Assembly (NCBI RefSeq): GCF_002796985.1
Contig: NZ_PEKX01000002.1
Location: 248,001-312,000 of the forward strand
Reading direction: 5' to 3'
Length of the DNA stretch: 64,000 nt
Source: Pseudomonas sp.
GTDB lineage: Bacteria > Pseudomonadota > Gammaproteobacteria > Pseudomonadales > Pseudomonadaceae
Position numbers and translations under genes: made by a program. This document shows, in pieces, positions 16,709 to 25,717 of this stretch. Positions within the stretch are counted from its first letter, which is position 1. Every line of letters starts with the position of its first letter. Under the pieces are notes generated by a model. It did not search any database. It was given only the letters and a program-made list of their open reading frames with translations, and had not been told where the DNA came from.

Positions 16709-17578
16709 ATGGCAGAAATTACTGCAGCACTGGTCAAGGAACTGCGTGAGCGTACCGGCCAGGGCATGATGGAGTGCAAGAAGGCACTGGTCGCCGCTGA
16801 AGGCGATATCGAGAAGGCCATCGACGATATGCGCGCTTCGGGCGCCATCAAGGCTGCCAAGAAGGCTGGCAACATCGCCGCCGAAGGCGCCATCGCCGCC
16901 AAAGTGGCTGACGATGCCAAATCCGCCACCATCATCGAAGTCAACTCGCAGACCGACTTCCTGGCCCTGCAGGACGACTTCAAGAACTTCGTCGCTGCCA
17001 GCCTGGACAAGGCTGTTGCGCAGAAGCTGACCGACGCTGCTCCGCTGATCGCAGAGCAGGAACCGGCCCGTGAAGCCCTGGTTGCCAAGTGCGGCGAGAA
17101 CGTCAACATCCGTCGCCTGGCTCGTACCGAAGGTGACGTGGTTGGCGCCTACCTGCACGGCCACCGCATCGGCGTTCTGGTTACCCTGAAGGGTGGCAAT
17201 CCTGAACTGGCTCGCGACATCGCCATGCACGTCGCTGCCAGCAACCCGCAGTTCCTCGATCCGTCGCAGGTTTCCGAAGAAGCCGTTGCCAAAGAGAAGG
17301 AAATCTTCCTCGCTCTGAACGCCGACAAGATCGCTGGCAAGCCGGAAAACATCGTCGAGAACATGGTCAAGGGCCGTATCTCGAAGTTCCTGGCCGAAGC
17401 CAGCCTGGTCGAGCAAGCCTTCGTCAAGGATCCGGAAGTCAAGGTTGGTGATCTGGCCAAGAAAGCCGGCGCCGAAATCGTCTCCTTCGTTCGTTTCGAA
17501 GTAGGCGAAGGCATCGAGAAAGTCGAAGCTGACTTCGCTGCCGAGGTTGCTGCTCAAGTAGCCGCTTCCAAGCAGTAA
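16709..17578 (+). CDS. tsf: Translation elongation factor Ts
   Basis: EF-Ts is the guanine-nucleotide exchange factor for EF-Tu. The 289-residue protein opens with the UBA-like helical domain, ALVKELRERTGQGMMECKKAL, split across ELRERTGQGMMECKKAL, and has the exchange core INSQTDFL-like motif VNSQTDFLA near residue 80. ATG 16709 (MAEITAALV) is preceded by AAGAGG 8 nt away; an in-frame extension from 16682 lacks family similarity. Codon use is strongly biased, as expected for a highly expressed gene. A terminator at 17604-17640 follows. Confidence 0.98.
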   Translation: MAEITAALVKELRERTGQGMMECKKALVAAEGDIEKAIDDMRASGAIKAAKKAGNIAAEGAIAAKVADDAKSATIIEVNSQTDFLALQDDFKNFVAASLDKAVAQKLTDAAPLIAEQEPAREALVAKCGENVNIRRLARTEGDVVGAYLHGHRIGVLVTLKGGNPELARDIAMHVAASNPQFLDPSQVSEEAVAKEKEIFLALNADKIAGKPENIVENMVKGRISKFLAEASLVEQAFVKDPEVKVGDLAKKAGAEIVSFVRFEVGEGIEKVEADFAAEVAAQVAASKQ

Positions 17579-17580
17579 TA

Positions 17581-17640
17581 GACAGTCTCACGACTGTCGC
17601 CCCGCAAGAGGCTGCCCGCTAACGCGCGCGGCCTCTTTGC
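17581..17640 (+). terminator. Tandem hairpins ending the rpsB-tsf unit
   Basis: GACAGTC-TCAC-GACTGTC (17581-17598) starts 3 bases after the tsf stop. It is followed by GCAAGAGGC (17604-17612) pairing with GCCTCTTTGC (17631-17640). The U-tract is short, so termination strength is uncertain. Confidence 0.6.
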
Positions 17641-17648
17641 CAAACTGG

Positions 17649-17708
17649 GGAAACCAAAAGGGGCGGTTTCCACGGCGCAGGCCCGCAAGGCGGGTTTAAA
17701 GGCGCCGT
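17649..17708 (+). promoter_or_regulatory. Structured region upstream of pyrH
   Basis: Two hairpins, GGAAACC/GGTTTCC (17649-17655 with 17665-17671) and ACGGCGC/GCGCCGT (17672-17678 with 17702-17708), abut each other; the second encloses a small CCCGC/CGGG stem. They lie 75-135 bases before the pyrH ATG. I see no ordinary promoter with confidence here. Confidence 0.5.
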
Positions 17709-17784
17709 AAGGCTGGCTGGTCCAAGCTTTCCGCCAAGCGCCCACAAGGCGCACAGCATTCAATCGCCGCAGGAGAAAAAGGTC

Positions 17785-18522
17785 ATGGCTCAGCAGCTGA
17801 GCGCTCGTCAACCTCGCTATAAACGCATTCTTCTAAAACTGAGCGGCGAAGCCCTGATGGGCTCCGAGGAGTTCGGCATCGATCCCAAGGTGCTGGACCG
17901 CATGGCGCTGGAGATCGGCCAGCTCGTCGGTATCGGCGTGCAGGTCGGCCTGGTGATCGGTGGTGGCAACCTGTTCCGTGGTGCGGCGCTGTCCGCGGCC
18001 GGCATGGATCGCGTCACCGGCGACCACATGGGCATGCTCGCCACCGTGATGAACGGCCTGGCCATGCGTGACGCCCTGGAGCGCTCCAACATCACCGCCA
18101 TCGTCATGTCCGCCATTTCCATGGTCGGCGTGACCGATCACTACGACCGCCGCAAGGCCATGCGCCACCTGAAGAGTGGCGAAGTGGTGATCTTCTCCGC
18201 CGGTACCGGCAACCCGTTCTTCACCACCGATTCCGCCGCCTGCCTGCGCGCCATCGAAATAGATGCTGACGTAGTACTCAAGGCGACCAAGGTGGACGGC
18301 GTGTACACTGCCGACCCGTTCAAGGACCCGAATGCCGAGAAATTCGAGCGTCTGACGTACGATGAAGTGCTCGATCGCAAGCTGGGTGTGATGGACCTCA
18401 CCGCCATCTGCCTGTGCCGGGACCAGAAAATGCCGCTGCGGGTGTTCAACATGAACAAGCCCGGCGCGCTGCTGAATATTGTTGTAGGTGGTGCCGAAGG
18501 CACCCTGATCGAGGAGGATTGA
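17785..18522 (+). CDS. pyrH: UMP kinase
   Basis: PyrH phosphorylates UMP to UDP in the cytosol and belongs to the amino-acid kinase fold; the bacterial enzyme is a hexamer activated by GTP and inhibited by UTP. The 245 residues contain YKRILLKLSGEALMG, VIGGGNLFRG, STGTGNPF-like FSAGTGNPFFTTDSAA and the UMP-site DAVLKATKVDGVY-like DADVVLKATKVDGVYTADP. The ribosome-binding site is GCAGGAG upstream of ATG 17785. One base separates its stop from frr, the usual pyrH-frr coupling. Confidence 0.98.
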   Translation: MAQQLSARQPRYKRILLKLSGEALMGSEEFGIDPKVLDRMALEIGQLVGIGVQVGLVIGGGNLFRGAALSAAGMDRVTGDHMGMLATVMNGLAMRDALERSNITAIVMSAISMVGVTDHYDRRKAMRHLKSGEVVIFSAGTGNPFFTTDSAACLRAIEIDADVVLKATKVDGVYTADPFKDPNAEKFERLTYDEVLDRKLGVMDLTAICLCRDQKMPLRVFNMNKPGALLNIVVGGAEGTLIEED

Positions 18523-18523
18523 G

Positions 18524-19081
18524 ATGATCAACGAGATCAAGAAGGACGCGCAGGAGCGTATGGGCAAAACCCTGGAAGCCCTGGGGCATGCCTTTGCCAA
18601 GATTCGTACCGGCCGTGCGCACCCGAGCATCCTGGATAGCGTGATGGTGTCCTACTACGGCTCCGATACGCCGCTGCGCCAGGTCGCCAACGTCACCGTG
18701 GAAGACTCCCGTACTTTGGCTCTGAGCGTCTTCGACAAGAGCATGATCCAGGCGGTCGAGAAAGCCATCATGACCTCCGACCTGGGCCTGAATCCGGCGA
18801 CTGCCGGTACCACCATCCGCGTACCGATGCCGGCCCTGACCGAAGAAACCCGCAAGGGCTTCACCAAGCAGGCTCGCGCCGAAGCCGAGCAGGCCCGCGT
18901 TTCCGTGCGCAACATCCGTCGCGATGCCCTGGCTCAACTGAAGGATCTGCAGAAAGAGAAGGAAATCAGCGAGGACGACGAGCGTCGCGCTGGTGATGAC
19001 GTGCAGAAGATCACCGACAAGTTCGTCGCCGAGATCGAAAAAGCCCTCGAGGGCAAAGAAGCGGACCTGATGGCTGTCTGA
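18524..19081 (+). CDS. frr: Ribosome recycling factor
   Basis: RRF splits post-termination ribosomes together with EF-G. The 185-residue size is exactly the family norm. Recognisable segments are KIRTGRAHPSILDSV, YYGSDTPLRQVANVTVEDSRTL and the C-terminal helix EEKEISEDDERRAGDDVQKITDKF, shown here by EISEDDERRAGDDVQK. It begins one base after the pyrH stop with GAGGA in the end of pyrH as the ribosome-binding site, so it relies on re-initiation or coupling. uppS follows after 16 bases. Confidence 0.98.
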   Translation: MINEIKKDAQERMGKTLEALGHAFAKIRTGRAHPSILDSVMVSYYGSDTPLRQVANVTVEDSRTLALSVFDKSMIQAVEKAIMTSDLGLNPATAGTTIRVPMPALTEETRKGFTKQARAEAEQARVSVRNIRRDALAQLKDLQKEKEISEDDERRAGDDVQKITDKFVAEIEKALEGKEADLMAV

Positions 19082-19097
19082 CAGCCGGGCTCTCGTC

Positions 19098-19853
19098 ATG
19101 GAAAAGACCAAGCAGGTGACGCCCGTGCCCAGGCACGTGGCGGTCATCATGGACGGCAACAACCGCTGGGCGAAGAAGCGCCTGATGCCTGGCGTTGCCG
19201 GGCATAAGGCCGGCGTGGATGCCGTCCGCGCGGTGATCAAGACCTGTGCCGAAGCCGGTGTCGAAGTGCTGACGCTGTTCGCCTTCTCCAGCGAGAACTG
19301 GCAGCGCCCGGCCGACGAGGTCGGTGCGCTGATGGAGCTGTTCCTCATGGCCTTGCGCCGCGAGGTGCGCAAGCTCAGCGCCAATGGCATTCGCTTGCGC
19401 ATCATCGGCGACCGCAGCCGCTTCGCCCCTGAATTGCAGGCGGCGATGCGTGAGGCGGAGGCACTGACCGCCAATGGCAAGAGCATGCTGCTACAGGTGG
19501 CAGCCAATTACGGCGGCCAGTGGGACATTACCCAGGCGGCGCAGCGTCTTGCCCGTGAGGTGCAGGCTGGGCACCTGGCAGCAGAAGAAATCACCCCGGA
19601 GCTGATCCAGGGTTGTCTCTCCACTGGCGACCAGCCGCTGCCCGATCTGTGCATCCGCACCGGCGGCGAGCACCGCATCAGCAACTTTCTTCTGTGGCAG
19701 CTGGCGTATGCCGAGCTGTATTTCTCCGATCTCTACTGGCCCGACTTCAAGCACGAAGCCATGCAGGCTGCGTTGCTGGATTTCGCCTCTCGTCAGCGCC
19801 GTTTCGGCAAGACCGGCGAGCAGGTCGAGGCCGAGGCGCCCCCGTCATGTTGA
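19098..19853 (+). CDS. uppS: Undecaprenyl diphosphate synthase
   Basis: UppS (IspU) is a cis-prenyltransferase that adds eight isopentenyl units to farnesyl diphosphate, making the C55 lipid carrier for peptidoglycan and O-antigen. The 251 residues contain the signature HVAVIMDGNNRWAKKR (catalytic D19), FAFSSENWQRP, and the late TGGEHRISNFLLWQLAYAEL motif. Its stop overlaps cdsA by 7 bases. With dxr, ispD and ispF in this window, the isoprenoid route from pyruvate to cell-wall carrier is partly gathered here. Confidence 0.97.
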   Translation: MEKTKQVTPVPRHVAVIMDGNNRWAKKRLMPGVAGHKAGVDAVRAVIKTCAEAGVEVLTLFAFSSENWQRPADEVGALMELFLMALRREVRKLSANGIRLRIIGDRSRFAPELQAAMREAEALTANGKSMLLQVAANYGGQWDITQAAQRLAREVQAGHLAAEEITPELIQGCLSTGDQPLPDLCIRTGGEHRISNFLLWQLAYAELYFSDLYWPDFKHEAMQAALLDFASRQRRFGKTGEQVEAEAPPSC

Positions 19854-20662
19854 AACAACGAATCATCACGGCGCTGATCCTGTTGCCGATCGCGCTGGGT
19901 GGTTTCTTCCTGCTCGATGGTGCGGCGTTCTCGCTGTTCATCGGGCTTGTGGTCAGCCTCGGTGCCTGGGAGTGGGCGCGTCTGGCGGGCTACAACGATC
20001 AGTCCGCCCGTGTCGGCTACGCTGCCGTGGTCGCCGCGCTGATGTTGGTATTGGCCTGGCTGCCGCAGCTGGCGGGTGCCGTGCTGGTTCTGGCGCTGCT
20101 CTGGTGGGCCTTGGCGATTGTCATGGTGCTGACCTATCCCGATAGCGCTTCGAGCTGGGGTGGTCGCTGGCGGCGCCTGCTGATCGGACTGCTGATCCTG
20201 CTACCGGCCTGGCAGGGGCTGGTGCTACTCAAGCAGTGGCCACTGGCCAACTGGCTGATCGTGGCTGTCATGGTGCTGGTCTGGGCTGCCGACATCGGCG
20301 CCTATTTCTCCGGCAAGGCATTCGGCAAGCGCAAATTGGCTCCGCGTGTCAGTCCGGGCAAGAGCTGGGAAGGCTTCTTCGGTGGCATGGCTTTGTGCCT
20401 GGCAATCACCGTCGCCGTCTCCATCTATCGCGACTGGACGGTCCGCGAACTGCTGCTGGCGCTGCCATGCACGGCCATCGTGGTGGCACTGTCGGTCATT
20501 GGTGACCTGACCGAAAGCATGTTCAAGCGTCAGTCGGGCCTCAAGGACAGCAGCAACCTGCTGCCGGGCCATGGTGGTGTGCTGGATCGCATCGACAGCC
20601 TGACCGCAGCGATTCCGGTGTTCACCGCGCTGCTCTGGGCTGTGGGCTGGGGTGCGCCGTGA
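19847..20662 (+). CDS. cdsA: Phosphatidate cytidylyltransferase
   Basis: CdsA makes CDP-diacylglycerol from phosphatidic acid and CTP in the inner membrane, feeding all phospholipid synthesis. The 271-residue protein is mostly hydrophobic with about eight helices. Near the C-terminus it carries the CDS signature region SVIGDLTESMFKRQSGLKDS followed by LLPGHGGVLDRIDSL. ATG 19847 overlaps the uppS 3' end by 7 bases. The stop overlaps the GTG start of dxr by 4 bases, so the three genes are coupled. Confidence 0.96.
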   Translation: MLKQRIITALILLPIALGGFFLLDGAAFSLFIGLVVSLGAWEWARLAGYNDQSARVGYAAVVAALMLVLAWLPQLAGAVLVLALLWWALAIVMVLTYPDSASSWGGRWRRLLIGLLILLPAWQGLVLLKQWPLANWLIVAVMVLVWAADIGAYFSGKAFGKRKLAPRVSPGKSWEGFFGGMALCLAITVAVSIYRDWTVRELLLALPCTAIVVALSVIGDLTESMFKRQSGLKDSSNLLPGHGGVLDRIDSLTAAIPVFTALLWAVGWGAP

Positions 20663-21849
20663 TTCATCCGCAGTGGATTACCGTGCTGGGGGCGACCGGT
20701 TCGATTGGTCTCAGCACCCTTGATGTCATCGGTCGTCACCCGGATCGTTATCGTGTTTTTGCTCTGAGTGGCTATTCTCGCCTCGCTGAGCTGGAGGCGC
20801 TGAGTCAGCGTCACCGTCCGCGCTTCGTGGTGGTGCCGGAGATCGAGCAGGCGCGGGTTCTGCAGGATCGCCTGAATGGCGCCGGTCTTGAGGTCCGTGT
20901 GCTGGTCGGTGAGGCTGGCCTTTGTGAGGTTTCCGCACATCCTGAAGTGGATGCGGTGATGGCCGCGATTGTTGGTGCCGCCGGTCTAAAGCCCACACTG
21001 GCTGCCGTCGAGGCAGGAAAGCGGGTGCTGTTGGCTAACAAGGAGGCGCTGGTGATGTCCGGCGCGCTGTTCATGGATGCCGTGCGCGCCAGTGGCGCCG
21101 TACTGCTACCCATCGACAGTGAGCACAACGCGATCTTCCAGTGCATGCCGGCGGACTATGCCCGTGGGTTGGGGGCGGTTGGTGTTCGGCGCATCCTGCT
21201 GACCGCCTCGGGCGGCCCGTTCCGTGAGACTCCGCTGGAGCAACTGGCCGAGGTTTCTCCCGAGCAGGCCTGTGCGCACCCTAACTGGTCGATGGGGCGG
21301 AAGATTTCCGTCGATTCGGCCAGCATGATGAACAAGGGCCTGGAGTTGATCGAGGCCTGCTGGTTGTTCGACGCACCGCCGTCGAAGGTGGAGGTAGTGA
21401 TCCATCCACAGAGCGTGATCCACTCTCTGGTGGACTACGTGGATGGGTCGGTTCTGGCGCAGTTGGGCAATCCGGACATGCGCACCCCTATCGCCCATGC
21501 TTTGGCGTGGCCCCAGCGCATCGATTCCGGCGTTTCACCGCTGGATCTGTTTGCCATCGGTCGCCTGGACTTCAGTGCGCCCGACGAGCAGCGCTTCCCC
21601 TGTCTGCGCCTGGCGCGTCAGGCCGCGGAGGCAGGGGGCAGTGTGCCGGCGATGCTCAACGCAGCAAACGAAGTGGCGGTCGCGGCATTCCTCGATCGAC
21701 GCATTCGCTTCACGGATATCCCGGTTATCATCGACGAAGTGCTGAACCGCGAGACGCGCACGCCAGTCGAATCGCTCGAGGCGGTGCTGGCGGCCGACCA
21801 GTGCGCACGCGTCGCCGCGCAGGCGTGGTTGCAGGAGCGCGGGCGTTGA
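20659..21849 (+). CDS. dxr: 1-deoxy-D-xylulose 5-phosphate reductoisomerase
   Basis: Dxr (IspC) converts DXP to 2-C-methylerythritol 4-phosphate with NADPH, the committed step of the MEP pathway and the fosmidomycin target. The 396 residues start with the nucleotide-binding loop TVLGATGSIGLSTLDV. They also contain LLANKEALVMSG, the metal-site LPIDSEHNAIFQ, TASGGPFRETP, and NWSMGRKISVDSASMMNKGLE, cited here as MGRKISVDSASMMNKG. Translation begins at GTG 20659 within the cdsA stop region (GTGA). rseP follows 16 bases after its stop. Confidence 0.97.
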   Translation: MIHPQWITVLGATGSIGLSTLDVIGRHPDRYRVFALSGYSRLAELEALSQRHRPRFVVVPEIEQARVLQDRLNGAGLEVRVLVGEAGLCEVSAHPEVDAVMAAIVGAAGLKPTLAAVEAGKRVLLANKEALVMSGALFMDAVRASGAVLLPIDSEHNAIFQCMPADYARGLGAVGVRRILLTASGGPFRETPLEQLAEVSPEQACAHPNWSMGRKISVDSASMMNKGLELIEACWLFDAPPSKVEVVIHPQSVIHSLVDYVDGSVLAQLGNPDMRTPIAHALAWPQRIDSGVSPLDLFAIGRLDFSAPDEQRFPCLRLARQAAEAGGSVPAMLNAANEVAVAAFLDRRIRFTDIPVIIDEVLNRETRTPVESLEAVLAADQCARVAAQAWLQERGR

Positions 21850-21865
21850 GCCCGAGGAGGTAGCG

Positions 21866-23218
21866 ATGAGCGCCCTTTATATGGTGGTGGGACTGATTGT
21901 CGCCCTTGGCGTACTGGTCACTTTCCACGAATTCGGACACTTCTGGGTCGCCCGCCGCTGCGGGGTGAAGGTTCTGCGCTTCTCCGTGGGCTTCGGTACC
22001 CCGCTGGTGCGCTGGCATGACCGTCAGGGCACCGAGTTTGTCGTGGCCGCCATCCCTCTCGGCGGTTACGTGAAGATGCTGGATGAGCGGGAGGGGGATG
22101 TCCCCGCCGAGTTGCTCGACCGTGCATTCAATCGCAAGAGTGTATTCCAGCGCATCGCCATCGTGGCGGCTGGCCCGATTGCCAACTTCCTGCTGGCTAT
22201 CCTGTTCTTCTGGGTCCTGGCCATGCTGGGCAGCCAGCAGATCAAGCCGATCATCGGCTCTGTGGTGGCGAACAGCCCGGCAGCCATAGCGGGTCTGGCG
22301 TCTGGCCAGGAGGTCGTGGCCGTCGATGGCGAAGCCGTCGATGGCTGGAGTGGCGTCAACCTGCAGTTGGTACGTCGCCTTGGTGAGACTGGCGAGTTGA
22401 GTGTCGCGGTGCTGGAGCAGGGCTCCAGCGTTCCAGCGGTGCACCAGGTGCGCATCAGTTCCTGGCTGAAGAACGAGGACAATCCCGACCCTATCGGTGG
22501 CCTGGGCATCCAGCCCTGGCGACCCGCCGTTGCGCCAGTGATTGCCGAGCTGGACGAAATAGGTCCGGCCAAGGCAGCTGGCCTGCAGATTGGTGACCTG
22601 ATCGTCACTCTGGATGGTCAGGCGGTCACGGATTGGCAGAATGTCGTCGAGCGGGTTCGAGCCAAGCCTGAAGCCAAGGTCGCTCTGGGCATCGAGCGCG
22701 CCGGCCGGCACGAGGAGCTGGTCCTGACCCTGGCGGCGAAGGGGGAGGGCAAGGCCCGCACCGGCTACCTGGGCGCGGGTGTCGCCGGTGGTCAATGGCC
22801 CGCGGACATGCTTCGCGAAGTGAGCTATGGACCGGTGGCCGCAGTGGGGCAAGCGCTCTCCCGAACCTGGTCCATGAGCCTGCTAACTCTGGATTCTCTA
22901 AAGAAAATGGTGCTCGGGCAGCTCTCGGTAAAAAACTTGAGCGGGCCGATAACCATTGCTAAAGTGGCGGGCGCTTCAGCCCAGTCCGGCGTAGGGGATT
23001 TTCTGCATTTCCTCGCCTATCTGAGCATCAGCTTGGGGGTTCTCAACCTGTTGCCGATTCCCGTCCTCGACGGCGGGCATCTGCTGTTCTACATGGTCGA
23101 GTGGGTGCGAGGTCGCCCATTGTCGGAGCGGGTCCAGGCTTGGGGGATGCAAATTGGCATCAGCCTGGTAGTCGGGGTCATGTTGTTGGCCCTGGTCAAC
23201 GATCTGAGTCGACTGTAA
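21866..23218 (+). CDS. rseP: Site-2 protease RseP, sigma-E pathway
   Basis: RseP (MucP) is an inner-membrane zinc metalloprotease that cleaves anti-sigma factor RseA/MucA within the membrane, freeing sigma-E/AlgU. It has 450 residues. The first helix carries HEFGH (H21-E22-H25). Two PDZ domains lie in the periplasmic middle (about 115-290, GLASGQEVVAVDGEAV and GLQIGDLIVTLDGQAV), and the third ligand is in PIPVLDGGHLLFY near 395. AGGAGG precedes ATG 21866. Placement before bamA groups the envelope-stress protease with its main surveillance target. Confidence 0.97.
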   Translation: MSALYMVVGLIVALGVLVTFHEFGHFWVARRCGVKVLRFSVGFGTPLVRWHDRQGTEFVVAAIPLGGYVKMLDEREGDVPAELLDRAFNRKSVFQRIAIVAAGPIANFLLAILFFWVLAMLGSQQIKPIIGSVVANSPAAIAGLASGQEVVAVDGEAVDGWSGVNLQLVRRLGETGELSVAVLEQGSSVPAVHQVRISSWLKNEDNPDPIGGLGIQPWRPAVAPVIAELDEIGPAKAAGLQIGDLIVTLDGQAVTDWQNVVERVRAKPEAKVALGIERAGRHEELVLTLAAKGEGKARTGYLGAGVAGGQWPADMLREVSYGPVAAVGQALSRTWSMSLLTLDSLKKMVLGQLSVKNLSGPITIAKVAGASAQSGVGDFLHFLAYLSISLGVLNLLPIPVLDGGHLLFYMVEWVRGRPLSERVQAWGMQIGISLVVGVMLLALVNDLSRL

Positions 23219-23236
23219 CCGCCCATTGGATTTCGG

Positions 23237-23259
23237 ATCTGCCGCCACTTGCGGCAGAT
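23237..23259 (+). promoter_or_regulatory. Hairpin between rseP and bamA
   Basis: ATCTGCCGC (23237-23245) and GCGGCAGAT (23251-23259) form a 9-bp perfect stem with loop CACTT, followed by TCTCTATTTG. The U content is too low for a firm terminator; partial attenuation or transcript processing before bamA is plausible. Confidence 0.5.
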
Positions 23260-23291
23260 TCTCTATTTGTCAGTTGGAATAAAAGGACTCC

Positions 23292-25667
23292 ATGAAACGC
23301 TTTCTGCTTCCCGCGGCCCTTTCCGCGCTGATGATCGCCCAGGTTCACGCCGAGTCCTTCACTGTTTCCGATATCCGGGTCAACGGTCTGCAGCGCGTGT
23401 CTGCCGGTAGCGTGTTCGCGGCCCTGCCGCTGAACGTCGGCGAGCAGATCGACGATCGCCGCTTGATCGAAGCGACCCGCTCGCTGTTCAAGACCGGCTT
23501 CTTCCAGGACATCCAGCTCAGCCGTGATGGCAATGTGCTGATCGTCAACGTGGTCGAGCGTCCGTCCATCTCCAGCATCGAGATCGAGGGCAACAAGGCC
23601 ATCACCACCGAAGACCTGATGAAGGGTCTGAAGCAGTCGGGCCTGTCCGAAGGCGAAATCTTCCAGCGCGCGACCCTCGAGGGCGTTCGCAACGAACTGC
23701 AACGCCAGTATGTGGCCCAGGGCCGCTACTCCGCCGAGATCGAAACCGAGGTGGTGCCGCAGCCGCGCAACCGCGTCGCGCTGAAGATCAACATCAACGA
23801 AGGCACTGTGGCGGCCATCGCCCATGTCAACGTGGTGGGCAACACCGTCTTCTCCGAAGAAGACCTGACCGACCTGTTCGAACTGAAGACCACCAACTGG
23901 TTGTCCTTCTTCAAGAACGACGACAAGTACTCCCGCGAGAAACTCTCCGGTGACTTGGAGCGTCTGCGTTCCTACTACCTGGACCGCGGCTACATCCACA
24001 TGGATATCGCCTCCACCCAGGTGTCCATCACCCCGGACAAGAAACACGTCTACATCACCGTCAACGTCAACGAAGGCGAGAAGTACACCGTCAGCGACGT
24101 GAAGCTCTCCGGCGACCTGAAGGTGCCGGAAGACGAAGTGAAGAAGCTCCTGCTGGTGAAGAAGGGCCAGGTGTTCTCCCGCAAGGTGATGACCACCACC
24201 TCCGACCTGATCACCCGCCGCCTGGGTAACGAGGGTTACACCTTCGCCAACGTCAACGGCGTTCCCGAGCCGAACGACGAGAACAAGACCGTATCGATCA
24301 CCTACGTGGTCGATCCGGGCAAGCGAGCGTACGTCAACCGCATCAACTTCCGTGGCAACACCAAGACCGAGGACGAAGTACTCCGTCGCGAGATGCGCCA
24401 GATGGAAGGTGGCTGGGCGTCGACTTACCTGATCGACCAGTCCAAACAGCGCCTCGAGCGCCTGGGCTACTTCAAGGAAGTCAACGTCGAAACCCCGGCC
24501 GTTCCGGGCACCGATGACCAGGTCGACGTCAACTACAGCGTGGAAGAGCAGCCGTCCGGCTCGATCACCGCGAGCGTGGGCTTCGCCCAGAGCGCCGGTC
24601 TGATCCTCGGTGGCTCGATCAGCCAGAACAACTTCCTGGGTACCGGTAACAAGGTCAGCATCGGCCTGACCAAGTCCGACTACCAGACCCGCTACAACTT
24701 CGGCTTCGTCGACCCCTACTGGACTGTTGACGGCGTGAGCCTGGGTTACAACGCCTTCTACCGCAAGACCGACTACGACGAGCTCGACGTCGACGTCTCC
24801 AGCTACTCGGTGAACAGTCTGGGTGCTGGCGTCAGCATCGGCTACCCGATCAGCGAGACCTCGCGCCTGACCTACGGCCTGACCGTGCAGCGCGACGATA
24901 TCGACACTGGCGCGTACACCGTTGACGAGATCTTCGACTTCATCGAGAAGGAAGGCGACAGCTTCACCAACTTCAAGGCGTCCATCGGCTGGTCCGAATC
25001 GACCCTGAACAAGGGCGTGCTGGCCAACCGAGGTCACTCGCAGAGCCTGGTGCTGGAATCCACCATTCCGGGTAGCGACCTGTCGTTCTACAAGCTCGAT
25101 TACCGTGGCCAGATCTTCGCGCCGCTCACCGAAAACTACACCATGCGCTTCCATACCGAACTCGGTTACGGCGGCGCCTACGGCGACACCGATCGTCTGC
25201 CGTTCTACGAGAACTACTACGCCGGTGGCTTCAACTCGGTGCGTGGCTTCAAGGACAGCACCCTGGGTCCGCGTAGTACTCCGAGCAAGGCGCGCAGTAA
25301 TGGTGACGGTCCTGATGCCGACGGTCGCTACACCGACCCGGACCAGGATCCGCAAGCCTTCGGCGGTAACATCCTGATCACCGGTGGTGCCGAGTTGCTG
25401 TTCCCGTTGCCCTTCGTGAAGGACCAGCGCCAACTGCGTACGGTGCTGTTCTATGACATCGGTAACGTGTTCGACACCGATTGCCCGATCTCCACCACCC
25501 AGGGCTGCGATGGCGTCAAGTTCCAGGATATGGCCATGTCCGCGGGTGTCGGCCTGACCTGGATCACCGCCCTCGGCCCGCTGAGCTTCAGCCTGGCGAC
25601 TCCGATCAAGAAGCCGGATAACGCCGAAACCCAGATCTTCCAGTTCTCGCTGGGACAGACCTTCTAA
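23292..25667 (+). CDS. bamA: Outer-membrane protein assembly factor BamA
   Basis: BamA (Opr86 in P. aeruginosa) is the essential beta-barrel insertase of the outer membrane. The 791-residue precursor has a signal peptide ending AQVHA near residue 20. Five POTRA domains span about 21-420 (SDIRVNGLQRVSAG, ISSIEIEGNKAI-type repeats), and a 16-strand barrel follows. The barrel contains the lid motif VRGFKDSTLGP, and the protein ends in the expected C-terminal phenylalanine (FSLGQTF). An AAGGA lies before ATG 23292. Skp, its periplasmic chaperone partner, is encoded next. Confidence 0.98.
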   Translation: MKRFLLPAALSALMIAQVHAESFTVSDIRVNGLQRVSAGSVFAALPLNVGEQIDDRRLIEATRSLFKTGFFQDIQLSRDGNVLIVNVVERPSISSIEIEGNKAITTEDLMKGLKQSGLSEGEIFQRATLEGVRNELQRQYVAQGRYSAEIETEVVPQPRNRVALKININEGTVAAIAHVNVVGNTVFSEEDLTDLFELKTTNWLSFFKNDDKYSREKLSGDLERLRSYYLDRGYIHMDIASTQVSITPDKKHVYITVNVNEGEKYTVSDVKLSGDLKVPEDEVKKLLLVKKGQVFSRKVMTTTSDLITRRLGNEGYTFANVNGVPEPNDENKTVSITYVVDPGKRAYVNRINFRGNTKTEDEVLRREMRQMEGGWASTYLIDQSKQRLERLGYFKEVNVETPAVPGTDDQVDVNYSVEEQPSGSITASVGFAQSAGLILGGSISQNNFLGTGNKVSIGLTKSDYQTRYNFGFVDPYWTVDGVSLGYNAFYRKTDYDELDVDVSSYSVNSLGAGVSIGYPISETSRLTYGLTVQRDDIDTGAYTVDEIFDFIEKEGDSFTNFKASIGWSESTLNKGVLANRGHSQSLVLESTIPGSDLSFYKLDYRGQIFAPLTENYTMRFHTELGYGGAYGDTDRLPFYENYYAGGFNSVRGFKDSTLGPRSTPSKARSNGDGPDADGRYTDPDQDPQAFGGNILITGGAELLFPLPFVKDQRQLRTVLFYDIGNVFDTDCPISTTQGCDGVKFQDMAMSAGVGLTWITALGPLSFSLATPIKKPDNAETQIFQFSLGQTF

Positions 25668-25717
25668 CTTTGGCCGTATCGTTGTAATGACAACCATGCT
25701 TTGTGCAGGAGTGCATC

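Noticed and set aside
17579..17784. tRNA-like folding in the tsf-pyrH gap
   Set aside because: Several hairpins occur, but no cloverleaf, no TTC loop with the right spacing and no acceptor stem could be assembled.
23196..25697. Minus-strand open frame of 833 codons covering bamA
   Set aside because: The plus strand encodes a complete BamA with signal peptide, POTRA domains and C-terminal Phe. The antisense frame is low-complexity Val/Gly/Asp-rich and results from the strong codon bias of bamA.
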